From Magnetococcales bacterium DCbin2 (GTDB lineage Bacteria; Pseudomonadota; Magnetococcia; Magnetococcales; UBA8363), in contig PEAO01000020.1 of the NCBI GenBank assembly GCA_002753615.1, positions 1-36,923 on the forward strand: 36,923 nt of DNA. Reading direction: 5' to 3'. The stretch's first letter is position 1, and every line of letters begins with the position of its first letter. The notes under the pieces are model-generated. The model saw only the letters and a program-made list of their open reading frames with translations. It had not been told where the DNA came from and did no database searches. Position numbers and translations under genes: made by a program. Positions 8,259-16,713 of the stretch are shown here, one piece after another.

Positions 8259-9817
8259 CCAGAGGTGCCTGGTAAAGGGATTTCAGCCAAGGTTCCCAAT
8301 TCCACCTCACCCGATTGCCAGCATTGGATCACCTTTTCCAGGGCGACCGTCAGGGAGTCCAAATCGCTGGCTTTCATGATTTCAGGGAGGGGATCCAAAC
8401 CGATGGAAACATAAATCTGGCCAGCGGAGTTTTGCAGTTCGGCGTAGGAGAGGCCCAGTTGCAAACGCCGATAGATGGCCCGAGCCTGGGCCTGAATGAC
8501 ATCCAAACCGGTCATGGTTTGGCGGGCTTCGTTGGAATGTAGTTGAATCTCATCGGCAGTTTGGCTCATGGTTTTGACCAGTTCATACTCTTCCTGCGTT
8601 TGGTTGAAGCGGAGCAGGGCGACATGGACCTGGGTGAGAATGGCCATGCCCAACGATAGACGGCGGACGTTCCCGGTCTCCTCCCGAACGGATGCTACAT
8701 CAATGGAATCGTTGCCTGCCGCCAGGTTGACCAGATTCCAGGCCATTTTGATCCCGCCATCGGCCCATTGCTGGTTGAACAGAAAACGGTTGCTGGAACG
8801 GTGGAGACCCGCTTCAAAACTGATTCCGGGAAGGGCTTGCAATAGGGTCAATTTGGTTTCAGCCACATCGATCCGTTTTTGATAATCTTCTTCACGAAGT
8901 TCCGGGCGCAGGTAAAGGGCCATTTTTTCCATCAAATCGATATCATAGGGAATTTTTGGTACGGTCATGGTGTTGCGGTCGTCAATGACTAGGCGGAAAT
9001 CCTCTTTGAGATCCGTATTCATGAGTGCGGCCAGTTGGGTTTTGGCAACGGACAGGTCGCGTTGCAGGGTGACGATTTGATAGACCGTTTCCAACAACCC
9101 CATACGATATTTCAGGGTATCCAGGGGTGGTTGCAGCAGGGTGTCACCCGATTTTTTGGCATCTTCGAGGGCTAGGTTGGCTTCATGGAGAAAGGTTGCG
9201 ATATCCGGCAGCAACGCCTGGGCGACTGCGGCACGCCAGTAAGCTTGCCGCACCTCTTGAATGATATTGTGAATCACTTTTCGTCGCCGTTGTTCGGTGA
9301 CCAAGTAACGGTCGGCCTGTTGCCTAGCTCTGAAATAGCTGACCCCAAAATCAAGAACGTTCCAGGTCATGGCCAAGTCCACATCGCCGTAGGTTTTTTC
9401 GGAGGAGGTGGAGGATTCCAGGCTGCTTTCACCGGTGAGCAAGGAGCGGCTTGAGGAACCCAGATCGTTGGAGCGTTTGGAATAACCGGCCAGGAGGGTC
9501 GCTTGTGGAAGGAGTTGATAACTAGAAATTTGGGTTTGCCCCATGGCCAAGGCCGATTCCATGGTTTTGAGGCGATTATCAAGATTATAGCGGATGGCAC
9601 GGGCCATCGCTTCGGCCAGGGAAATAGCGCGGGTTGCCGGTTTGATATCTTTATAGAAGGCCGAGGTGTCTTCCTGGACCCGTTGCAGGGTGCTGGACAG
9701 GGGGAGCGGTTCGGGTTTGACGGCGCAGGCGGAGAGAAACAGCATCATGGCGGCCAGCAGGTAAGGTATCCCGTTGGATTTGACCGCCAAGCTGAGAGAA
9801 AGATGATCGTGGGACAT
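8255..9817 (-). CDS. TolC-family outer membrane efflux lipoprotein
   Basis: About 520 residues. The N-terminus carries a lipoprotein signal with lipobox LSAC (Cys31), so the mature protein should be lipidated at the outer membrane. Two repeats of the outer membrane factor fold follow, rich in long helices (AQTQISSYQL-like and ELREEDYQKRIDVAETKLTLLQALPG sections), which form the trimeric channel and periplasmic tunnel. The start is ATG 9817; the TTG two codons earlier is less likely. The adaptor gene overlaps its 3' end by ATGA. Together they would make the outer half of a tripartite efflux or secretion machine whose pump is encoded elsewhere. Confidence 0.85.
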   Translation of the reverse strand: MSHDHLSLSLAVKSNGIPYLLAAMMLFLSACAVKPEPLPLSSTLQRVQEDTSAFYKDIKPATRAISLAEAMARAIRYNLDNRLKTMESALAMGQTQISSYQLLPQATLLAGYSKRSNDLGSSSRSLLTGESSLESSTSSEKTYGDVDLAMTWNVLDFGVSYFRARQQADRYLVTEQRRRKVIHNIIQEVRQAYWRAAVAQALLPDIATFLHEANLALEDAKKSGDTLLQPPLDTLKYRMGLLETVYQIVTLQRDLSVAKTQLAALMNTDLKEDFRLVIDDRNTMTVPKIPYDIDLMEKMALYLRPELREEDYQKRIDVAETKLTLLQALPGISFEAGLHRSSNRFLFNQQWADGGIKMAWNLVNLAAGNDSIDVASVREETGNVRRLSLGMAILTQVHVALLRFNQTQEEYELVKTMSQTADEIQLHSNEARQTMTGLDVIQAQARAIYRRLQLGLSYAELQNSAGQIYVSIGLDPLPEIMKASDLDSLTVALEKVIQCWQSGEVELGTLAEIPLPGTSG

Positions 9818-9933
9818 AAACAATCCGCATTGCCTGGGAGAAAAGTTGCCCGCCCGTCCGTGGTATGGTATCGGCGAAGTTTGGCCAAAGGATGACCCCC
9901 TTTTCTCAAGGAATCGTCAAAATATTTCATTTT

Positions 9934-12024
9934 CTATGCGGTGTTTTCCATCGTTATGTTGTTTTCTCCCTCCTGTGCCCACTGTTGCACTGTGACCAGA
10001 TCCAACTTTCCCGATGCCAATAACGGTAATGTGTCGCGGTAAATAAATCGGGTCGGCAAAAGCAGCATACTCAGACCACGTATCTGTAATATCTTGGAAA
10101 AGCTTTGCCGGTTGGCATTTTTTTCTGTGGTTACCATGACCAGGGCTTCCCCTTTTTGCGCATCGGCGACCGCCACGACACCATGGAGGGACTCTGGCCA
10201 TTCATCCAGTGCCACCGTTTCCACCTGGGCCAGGGAAACCATTTCTCCCCCAATTTTGGCAAACCGCCTAGCACGTCCGATGATCCAGACGAAACCATCC
10301 TCATCCACCCGCACCACATCGCCGGTATCGTACCATCCCGGATGGTTGTTCATCTGGGGTGGGACCACGGTGCCTGGGGCATTTTCCAGCATGGTTCCGA
10401 GCATGATGTTGGGTCCATGGACCAGCAGGCGACCGCCGATTTCCACGCCGGCTACGGGTTCCAATTTCCAGGTGATCCCGGGGAGCAAGGTTCCCACGCT
10501 TCCCGAACGGCAGGCTTCCGGGGCATTGACCGCCAGCACGGGTGCCGTTTCGGTGGCCCCATACCCTTCGAGGATGCGGATGCCAAATTTTTCCATCCAC
10601 AGGGTTTGTGTCGCTGGTCGTAACGGTTCGGCCCCGGCAAAACAATAGCGCAGCGATGCAAAATCTTCCGGTTCGGCCATGCGACCATATCCTTTCAGGA
10701 AGGTATCGGTTCCGACCATAACCGTTGCCCTGATTTTCCAGGCTATTTTGGGTATGGCGCGATAATCGAGGGTTGCTGGATGGCAAAAAACCCGCATTCC
10801 CGCCAATAATGGTGCCAGGGTTGTCATGGTCAAGCCAAAGGCGTGAAACATGGGCAACACGTTGAGGATGACATCCTGGGGACTCAGTTGGAGCCGGGTA
10901 AAGACCTGGGCGACATTGGCCAATAGGTTACTGTGGGATAAGACGATCCCTTTGGGTTTTCCTTCGGAGCCGGAGGTAAAGAGGACGACGGCGGGTGCAT
11001 GACCACCGACGGGTTGGGCCGCTTGATGCGGAAAATGGGAAAACCACCAAGCATGAAGCAGCATTCTTGGGGTTACGGCTGGTTTCAGATCCTCCAGATA
11101 AAGAATTTCCAGGTCTGTCAGGGCTTCCAACACGGGTTGGAGACGGGCTTTTTGAATGAACAGACGCGATGTCAGGATGAGACGGATCTGGGCGGTCTGG
11201 CAGGTGGTCAGAACGGTATCAGGGCCACTGGAAAAGTTGAGTATGGTGGGGATGCGACCACCCACCTGGAGGGCAAAGAAAGTGACCACTGCGCCAACGG
11301 TCGTCGGCAGCAGAACCCCGACTGTTTTTCCCGGCGTGGTACGGGATTCAAGGAGACGGCTTAAGAGAATCGCCTTGAATATGAGTCTTTTATAGTGAAG
11401 ACGTTGGCCATTTTCATCGTCCAGGATGATTTTTTTGCACCCATGTCTGTGGGACGATTTAATCAAAGCACCCCATACTGTTTCACCCAGGGTATGGGAT
11501 GCCACCATGGCCCGTCCCAGGGCATCTCGGAGTTGTCGCGGACTGTGCAGGCCGGGGAGATTTGGGTCCAGGAGAACCACCGAGAGTCGGACGGGGGGAA
11601 AATAAAATCGTTTGCGGTGACAGGGGGACGTGGCATCGGGGCGAAAGGGAGATCCCAGCACGGCGAGGACGGCGCGTGGACAATCACCGTCGAAAGTTTG
11701 GGCGATTTTACGAAAGTGGCCACCGGAAGGGGAGAGCGGTTCGGGAAAATAAACGGCTGTTTTTCCTTGGCGTACATGTTGGACCAACTGGTGTGGATCC
11801 ACCTGTCCTTCGGCGAAAAAAAGGATCCCTCTCCACAGGGATTGGAGCAATGGGTTTGGAAGTTCTTTATCGGGGAGGATGATCCAGGAGCCATGACCGA
11901 GAACAGGGGCGATCAACATCCAATCCCAGCGCGAGATGCGATTGGCCGCCACCAAGCGACCCGCCATGTTTTCAAGACCTATTCCTTGAATGCGAAACAA
12001 CAGGCGCACGATCCATGGTATCAT
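9934..12024 (-). CDS. Aas-like acyl-ACP synthetase with degenerate acyltransferase domain
   Basis: 696 residues, close to E. coli Aas (719), and collinear with it. Residues 1 to about 180 correspond to the PlsC-like acyltransferase half. The remainder is an AMP-forming acyl-ACP synthetase with FTSGSEGKPKG, LPMFHAFGLTM, the adenylation motifs EGYGATETAPVL and WYDTGDVV, and GRARRFAKIGGEMVSL. Aas recycles lysophospholipids by activating fatty acid on ACP and transferring it to 2-acyl-glycerophosphoethanolamine. Here the HX4D catalytic motif reads RISRWD (Arg29 in place of His) and the PEG motif reads PEP at residues 94-96, so the transferase half looks inactive while the ligase half looks intact. 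GAGGTA lies about 10 bases before the ATG. The RloB-like gene upstream on the same strand ends 9 bases before it. Confidence 0.85.
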   Translation of the reverse strand: MIPWIVRLLFRIQGIGLENMAGRLVAANRISRWDWMLIAPVLGHGSWIILPDKELPNPLLQSLWRGILFFAEGQVDPHQLVQHVRQGKTAVYFPEPLSPSGGHFRKIAQTFDGDCPRAVLAVLGSPFRPDATSPCHRKRFYFPPVRLSVVLLDPNLPGLHSPRQLRDALGRAMVASHTLGETVWGALIKSSHRHGCKKIILDDENGQRLHYKRLIFKAILLSRLLESRTTPGKTVGVLLPTTVGAVVTFFALQVGGRIPTILNFSSGPDTVLTTCQTAQIRLILTSRLFIQKARLQPVLEALTDLEILYLEDLKPAVTPRMLLHAWWFSHFPHQAAQPVGGHAPAVVLFTSGSEGKPKGIVLSHSNLLANVAQVFTRLQLSPQDVILNVLPMFHAFGLTMTTLAPLLAGMRVFCHPATLDYRAIPKIAWKIRATVMVGTDTFLKGYGRMAEPEDFASLRYCFAGAEPLRPATQTLWMEKFGIRILEGYGATETAPVLAVNAPEACRSGSVGTLLPGITWKLEPVAGVEIGGRLLVHGPNIMLGTMLENAPGTVVPPQMNNHPGWYDTGDVVRVDEDGFVWIIGRARRFAKIGGEMVSLAQVETVALDEWPESLHGVVAVADAQKGEALVMVTTEKNANRQSFSKILQIRGLSMLLLPTRFIYRDTLPLLASGKLDLVTVQQWAQEGENNITMENTA

Positions 12025-12032
12025 AGGGTGAT

Positions 12033-12734
12033 CTACCTCTGATAAGCTGCCGCTACGGTTTCCAGGCAGGAGATTAATTCATGCACTAATGTCGAGGGAT
12101 TGCCGGTATGCCGTCCTTCACCGTTAGCCAAATTTTGTTTGAGGAGAATCGCTGCATTTTTTCTTGCTGTTTCATGATGATCTTTTAAAACATTGAAATA
12201 ACCTTCTTTTTCTTTTCCTTTTTCATAATTTGCAAAGTCCGCCTCTTTTTTCAGTGTGGAAATCAATTGGTTGCATGCCGATTTTGTTGGGTTGCTTACA
12301 TAAGATTTGGTCGAATTATAAAAGTGAAGTAGGAACCAAATTTCAAAGCAAGGAACCGATGTAATCGCCTGGACGGTTTTGCATTTTGTTGTTTTCCTGG
12401 AGCGAAAACCATCGACTCTTTGTAAAGCGGATTGATAACTTTCATGATCGTCTCGATCAAACACAAAGAAGACATGCTCAAAATTATTTGTTTCATTAAA
12501 TTTTTCGATTCCAAAATTAACAACACTTATTGGCGCAGATTGACCATTGGTGCAGATTTTTACCGCCGCTTTCTTCAATCCCAAGTGGGTGATCAAATCT
12601 CGGAAATAGATCGGTTCCGTTTTTTTACCTTCGCAAACGATCAACACCCGCTCCCGTTCCGTAAGATTGCTCTTACGGCGTGCCACATTCTTTTTGTTAG
12701 CCTGCTGCCTATTATTAAAAAGTTGGTCAGGCAT
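12033..12734 (-). CDS. RloB-like TOPRIM-type protein (AbiL system second component)
   Basis: 233 residues of the RloB family (AbiLii-like). The TOPRIM-like core is visible: VLIVCEGKKTEPIYF (acidic residue Glu35) and FVFDRDDHESY (Asp93, Asp95, Asp96), which would bind metal. The middle has the RloB segment VPCFEIWFLLHFY. In AbiL-type systems this protein pairs with an AAA ATPase and causes abortive infection, presumably as a nuclease triggered by phage; I infer the same here. The frame is open 24 codons upstream, but the ATG at 12734 overlaps the end of the ATPase gene by 8 bases and fits the family N-terminus (Arg/Lys-rich then ERERVLIVCEG). Confidence 0.85.
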   Translation of the reverse strand: MPDQLFNNRQQANKKNVARRKSNLTERERVLIVCEGKKTEPIYFRDLITHLGLKKAAVKICTNGQSAPISVVNFGIEKFNETNNFEHVFFVFDRDDHESYQSALQRVDGFRSRKTTKCKTVQAITSVPCFEIWFLLHFYNSTKSYVSNPTKSACNQLISTLKKEADFANYEKGKEKEGYFNVLKDHHETARKNAAILLKQNLANGEGRHTGNPSTLVHELISCLETVAAAYQR

Positions 12735-14019
12735 CGATAAAATCACTGATTTCTGGAACAGCACCATAACGACCGTCCAGGTAGGCTTTTTGGAAACCGA
12801 TGCCATTTCTTTCTTTATAATCCGAGAGCGGAATTAAATGGGACCGTTTGTGTCCGTCTTTTTCCACAAAAAAGAATTGGTCCCGGTGCATGAAACGTTC
12901 CTCCATGATAGAGGTTTCGTGACTGGTAAAGATTAACTGGGCATTTTTTTTATTAATATCGGGGCTATGGAATAAATCGACAAAAAATTTCAAAGCATGG
13001 GGATGAAAGCTGTTATTGAGTTCATCCACCACCAGGGTATAACCATTATCCAGAACATCCAACCAAGGACCGGCAATGCTGAAAATGGTTTGGTTTCCAT
13101 CTGATTCTTCTTTGAGTTCTAACCTGATCACATTATTTTGTCTACCAAGATATGATAAAATAGCCTTTGATATTTTCACTGATTTAAATTTTTCAAGAAT
13201 AGATTCGCGTTTATTGGGCATAAAATGTTCCAGATTAAGACGACTTTTTCCGATGTCAAAATCATCCTCCTCGATTTGGATATCTTCGACATTCATGTCT
13301 ACCGCTTTCAACAGGCGGAGGATGCGTTCCTTCCACTCCGCTTCTTTACATTTTTCGCCGGTAAATGCAGGTAACATACGATCAGGTGAACGAATAATCC
13401 GTAATTTTTTTTGAATCCATTCAAACGGTATTTTGAATGCCTCTGAGTTAAGAAGCATGGCCGTCGATAGAAAAAGGGCGTTGTCCCTGGTCGTGGTTTT
13501 CCAAACCTCTTTTTCTCCCCTTACATGGACTTTATTGATTTTCCAGGAATATTTTCCCTCAGTGACATCGTATTCCCTCTGAAACAGGGTTCTGGGTTTG
13601 GTGTCCGCAGCGTTGGGATTTGCAAACATCCACTCACCCCACACCCGTTGGGTATCCAACGCAAAACCATATTGGTAGAGGGTGTCGCCGTGGATAAAGA
13701 TGATTTCAAATTCGGTGGGTTTTCCGCTCCAGGCATCGTCGAAAAGAAAAGAGGCGACATCAATTTCTTCCCCTTCCTGAACATCCTTGGCCGATGAAAT
13801 TACAAATTTCTTGAAAAATTCCATCGCTTTGACCAGAGAAGTTTTTCCAGATCCATTGGGTCCGAGCAAACAGACCGAGCGCAGGAGATTGGGTGCCATG
13901 GTTGAATTGGAAGGGAAGGAATAGCGCCGATTTTTTGCCGCTCCCGTTCCCGCAACCAACGTGAGCGTTTGTTTTTCTGCAAAGGAACGAAAATTTGTTA
14001 CACTAAATGAAACCAGCAT
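12727..14019 (-). CDS. AAA-family ATPase (AbiLi/RloA-like, defence)
   Basis: 430 residues of the SMC/OLD-like ATPase group. The N-terminus is MLVSFSVTNFRSFAEKQTLTL. Walker A is GPNGSGKT at residues 53-60. The Walker B region near the C-terminus reads TLVVDELNNSFHPH, followed by the switch segment LIFTSHETSIMEE. This arrangement (no nuclease domain in the protein itself, and a TOPRIM-like partner next door) matches AbiL and is analogous to PARIS. It would sense infection and control the partner. The start is set at 14019 because GGAGGAAATC directly precedes that ATG; a TTG five codons upstream would itself contain the ribosome site. An inverted repeat lies 40 bases upstream. Base composition around the pair is AT-rich compared with neighbours, which suggests transfer. 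Confidence 0.85.
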   Translation of the reverse strand: MLVSFSVTNFRSFAEKQTLTLVAGTGAAKNRRYSFPSNSTMAPNLLRSVCLLGPNGSGKTSLVKAMEFFKKFVISSAKDVQEGEEIDVASFLFDDAWSGKPTEFEIIFIHGDTLYQYGFALDTQRVWGEWMFANPNAADTKPRTLFQREYDVTEGKYSWKINKVHVRGEKEVWKTTTRDNALFLSTAMLLNSEAFKIPFEWIQKKLRIIRSPDRMLPAFTGEKCKEAEWKERILRLLKAVDMNVEDIQIEEDDFDIGKSRLNLEHFMPNKRESILEKFKSVKISKAILSYLGRQNNVIRLELKEESDGNQTIFSIAGPWLDVLDNGYTLVVDELNNSFHPHALKFFVDLFHSPDINKKNAQLIFTSHETSIMEERFMHRDQFFFVEKDGHKRSHLIPLSDYKERNGIGFQKAYLDGRYGAVPEISDFIDA

Positions 14020-14058
14020 GATTTCCTCCGTCAAGTCAATAACAAGCTATAAAATGCA

Positions 14059-14075
14059 ATATTTTGGCAAAATAT
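14059..14075. promoter_or_regulatory. Perfect inverted repeat upstream of the AbiL-like pair
   Basis: ATATTTTG and CAAAATAT flank a single G, a 17-bp perfect palindrome that ends about 40 bases before the ATPase start. Its position fits an operator for repression of the operon. No regulator gene is adjacent. Confidence 0.4.
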
Positions 14076-14139
14076 GCAAGATTATTGACCCAGGGCAATC
14101 GCACTTGAAACTGGCACATCCAAATGTCTCGGAAAAAAT

Positions 14140-14213
14140 AAATTATTAAAAGAAAAAAGGGGTCTGGGGGATTGCCCCCAGGGTTTTGACTTTTCTTTTG
14201 ACTTTGTTTTTCA
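14140..14213. mobile_element. MITE-like element fragment, copy 3
   Basis: About 74 bases match the left arm of the 565-870 element: AATTATTAAAAGAAAAAAGG, then GGTCTGGGGGATTG, CCCCCAGGGTTTTGAC and the T-rich stretch. The terminal GTAACC... end and the whole right arm are missing. It lies between the AbiL-like pair and the STAS gene. Confidence 0.7.
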
Positions 14214-14231
14214 TGAGGTTCTTATCCCGAA

Positions 14232-14271
14232 GCATTTTTCCCGTGTTTTTTCTTTATCTAGGGAAAAATGC
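14232..14271 (-). terminator. Strong stem-loop downstream of the STAS gene
   Basis: GCATTTTTCCC (14232-14242) pairs perfectly with GGGAAAAATGC (14261-14271) across an 18-base loop. It lies about 70 bases after the STAS stop on the minus strand. The stem is A/T-rich and no clear U run follows, so terminator function is tentative. Confidence 0.4.
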
Positions 14272-14339
14272 GCAGAACGCACCCCTTGGTTTGCCTTTTT
14301 TCGCGGTTTTTGCGCAAAGAAGGCTAGGTGCCGTCTCTT

Positions 14340-14636
14340 TCAGGAAACCGAAAACAAGCGGTCAAAGCTAGCAACCTTGAAAATTCGTTCCACCATGGCA
14401 CTACAATTGATAATACTGACACGGGACTGGTCGCCACCCGCATATTCGCGCAAGAGCAACAACATACCCAATGCCGAACTATCCAGATATTCAACGCGGC
14501 CCATATTGACGACAAAGGAGCTATTGGGTGGGCATTTGGCGTAAAGATCACGGAATTCCCGATGAATCTCAAAATTGAATCGTTCTTCGAGAATAATCGT
14601 TACATTTTTGCCCTCGGTCAACACGTGAATCGGCAT
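14340..14636 (-). CDS. STAS-domain protein (anti-sigma factor antagonist-like)
   Basis: 98 residues forming a single STAS domain (SpoIIAA/RsbV type). Visible landmarks are NVTIILEERFNFEIHREFRD in the first half and the phosphorylation loop YLDSSALGMLLLLREY around residue 53, with conserved Asp-Ser-Ser. Such proteins bind anti-sigma kinases or MlaB/Rsb partners, depending on phosphorylation of the Ser. No kinase or phosphatase partner gene is adjacent, so the partner is unknown. The ATG at 14636 is used because GGAGGGAAG lies upstream. The open frame extends 32 codons further without family similarity. Confidence 0.85.
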   Translation of the reverse strand: MPIHVLTEGKNVTIILEERFNFEIHREFRDLYAKCPPNSSFVVNMGRVEYLDSSALGMLLLLREYAGGDQSRVSIINCSAMVERIFKVASFDRLFSVS

Positions 14637-14803
14637 GATCTTTTCTTCCCTCCAAACAATGAACGACGGCCAAGTTTTAGGCCCGATTCTTGCTTTCACT
14701 AACGCCATGGACCCATAATTCTCCCCTGGCACCGGTTTTTTGACACAGCATTGGGTTACAACAAACTGCCAGGGGATAACCCTTTAACACAGGTCGCGCA
14801 CGT

Positions 14804-15040
14804 ATGAAAGCCCACATTGAATCGATGACATCCAACCAGTATCCTTCGCCCGAACAAAAACTGTGGATTGCCGTTCTTGAAACCGCAGTCGATGATGCCT
14901 TGACACACAAGGATCCTGAGGAAAAGGAAGCGGCCCGTAAATGGTTCCGAGAAGGGGGAACGCATTTTAAATTTGTTTGTGACCTAGCCGATTTTGATCC
15001 AGACTATCTGCGCAAACAGGTCATGCGGCTGATCAACTGA
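14804..15040 (+). CDS. Small conserved-type hypothetical protein
   Basis: 78 residues, acidic and helical, with no signal or membrane segment. The pattern (LWIAVLETAVDDALT, then AARKWFREGG, then FKFVCDLADFDPDYLRKQV) resembles a widespread family of small uncharacterised alphaproteobacterial and phage proteins whose members end in a 'VCDLAGLDP' type helix-turn-helix-like region. I cannot assign a function. A TTGACA at 14740-14745, with a weak -10 (CAAACT, 14762-14767), could serve as promoter. No strong ribosome site precedes the ATG. It precedes the exopolysaccharide genes on the same strand. Confidence 0.6.
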   Translation: MKAHIESMTSNQYPSPEQKLWIAVLETAVDDALTHKDPEEKEAARKWFREGGTHFKFVCDLADFDPDYLRKQVMRLIN

Positions 15041-15043
15041 TTT

Positions 15044-15259
15044 ATGGGGTTCTTCATGAATCCAGAAAAAGCATGGCATAGTTTTCGTCGTCAGATTTCT
15101 GTCGCGGACGTAACGTCTTTTGAGGTACCCGTAGTCATGATACACTTAGCAGGGTTCCTTGTATCTAAGGTGCCACGCACTATTCAGGCAACGGAAATGT
15201 CACTCTGCGGTGAAGACCGTTTCTTTTCCAACCCATTCCAGCTTGGTACGATCTGGTGA
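15044..15259 (+). CDS. Doubtful small ORF preceding the sugar transferase gene
   Basis: 71 residues with no recognised motif. It starts 3 bases after the previous stop and its TGA overlaps the GTG start of the next gene by 4 bases. This is the geometry of translational coupling and the only reason to list it. The sequence is not hydrophobic, repetitive or family-like, so it may instead be leader sequence of the exopolysaccharide genes. Confidence 0.25.
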   Translation: MGFFMNPEKAWHSFRRQISVADVTSFEVPVVMIHLAGFLVSKVPRTIQATEMSLCGEDRFFSNPFQLGTIW

Positions 15260-16677
15260 GCAAGAGTAACGGTTTGATAAAACGCAATATTCGAGAACTG
15301 GACCTGCTCATGCGGATCCTGGATATCGTTGTGCTGATCGGCTCAGGGTTCAGTTCCCTCTACTGGAGCTTCGATGATCTGTCTCATCCCCGTGAAACCC
15401 TGACTATCGGCCTGTTTGTAATCCTGTTCTGGCTGGTGGTGGCTAACGCCAACAACAACCTCTACCGTCAATGGCGTGGCATTAGCCTTTGGGTTGAAAT
15501 TGGCGCGGTCAGTTGGGTACTGACCTTGGTCATCATGACCACCGCCATGATCGTCCGTGATTTACTTGTCGTGACCCGTCCTATCCCCGATCTTTTGTTT
15601 GGCAAATGGTTGGTTATCAGTTGGCTCATGCTGGTAATCTATCGGGTCTCATTACGAAACTTTCTGAGGTGGATGCGGAGAAAAGGATATAACCATCGCC
15701 ATATCGTTATCGCGGGAGCAGGCGATTTGGGACGCAAGGTCATCCGGGAACTCTCCCAAGCCACATGGACTGGTCTGGATGTCGTCGCCTTCTTTGATGA
15801 CCGCTACCACCCCGATACCCCCTTTGACATCGAGGGTATTCCTGTCCGGGGCACCCTGGACGATCTCAATGTCTTCGTGGAACAAAATGCCGTCGATCAG
15901 GTCTGGATCGCTCTCCCGTTGCGTGCGGAACGACGGATGAAAAAAATCATCCAGAGCCTGCGTCACAGTACCGTCGATATTCTCTTTATTCCCGATATAT
16001 TTACCTTTGACCTGCTGAACCATTCCATCACCCAAATATCCGGCATCCCGGTCATGAATCTTTCCGTCACCCCGATGGTGGGGTTAAACCGGAAGATCAA
16101 AGCGATCGAAGATCGCATCCTTGCCCTTGTCATTCTGTTGCTCTGCGCGCCCATTCTGATCATCATCGCCATCCAGGTCAAACTCAGCTCCCCCGGCCCA
16201 ATTATATTCCGGCAGGTCCGCCATGGCTGGGATGGCCGCAAAGTGGAGGTCTGGAAATTCAGAACCATGTATTTGCATAAAGAACCTGAGGGGCAAGTGA
16301 TTCAAGCCAAACGTCACGACTCCCGTATCACTCCCATTGGTCAGATCCTGCGCCGCACAAGCCTGGATGAACTTCCTCAGTTTTTCAATGTCCTCCAAGG
16401 CTCCATGTCCATCGTCGGACCGCGTCCCCACGCAGTTGAGCATAATATCCTCTACAGGGATGAAATCGATCAGTACATGAAGCGGCATATCGTCAAACCG
16501 GGTATCACCGGATGGGCACAGGTCAATGGATTGCGGGGGGAAACGGATACTATCGAAAAAATGCAACGTCGGGTCGAATTTGACCTCTATTATATTTCCA
16601 ATTGGTCCTTACTGTTCGACATACGGATCATATTGATGACCGTCGTCAAATTATTTTTCAGTCGCAATGCCTACTGA
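15256..16677 (+). CDS. Polyprenyl-phosphate sugar phosphotransferase (WcaJ-like)
   Basis: 473 residues of the polyisoprenyl-phosphate hexose-1-phosphate transferase family. There are four or five N-terminal membrane helices (residues about 15-130), a Rossmann-like CoA-binding-type domain (HIVIAGAGDLGRKVIREL) and the catalytic C-terminal domain. That domain includes KAIEDRILALVILLLCAPI, SPGPIIFRQVRHGWDGRKVEVWKFRTM, RTSLDELPQFFNVLQGSMSIVGPRP and KPGITGWAQVNGLRG. It loads the first sugar phosphate (commonly glucose-1-phosphate) onto undecaprenyl phosphate to start exopolysaccharide repeat-unit synthesis. The start is GTG 15256, giving MSKSNG. A Wzz-like gene follows 36 bases later. Confidence 0.93.
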   Translation: MSKSNGLIKRNIRELDLLMRILDIVVLIGSGFSSLYWSFDDLSHPRETLTIGLFVILFWLVVANANNNLYRQWRGISLWVEIGAVSWVLTLVIMTTAMIVRDLLVVTRPIPDLLFGKWLVISWLMLVIYRVSLRNFLRWMRRKGYNHRHIVIAGAGDLGRKVIRELSQATWTGLDVVAFFDDRYHPDTPFDIEGIPVRGTLDDLNVFVEQNAVDQVWIALPLRAERRMKKIIQSLRHSTVDILFIPDIFTFDLLNHSITQISGIPVMNLSVTPMVGLNRKIKAIEDRILALVILLLCAPILIIIAIQVKLSSPGPIIFRQVRHGWDGRKVEVWKFRTMYLHKEPEGQVIQAKRHDSRITPIGQILRRTSLDELPQFFNVLQGSMSIVGPRPHAVEHNILYRDEIDQYMKRHIVKPGITGWAQVNGLRGETDTIEKMQRRVEFDLYYISNWSLLFDIRIILMTVVKLFFSRNAY

Positions 16678-16713
16678 AAAAAAACACCCTCCCCAATCCC
16701 GGAGTTTCCCCCG

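Noticed and set aside
15044-15259. Treating the small ORF as a firm gene
   Set aside because: Only the overlap geometry supports it; no motif, ribosome site or typical composition, so it is listed with low confidence.
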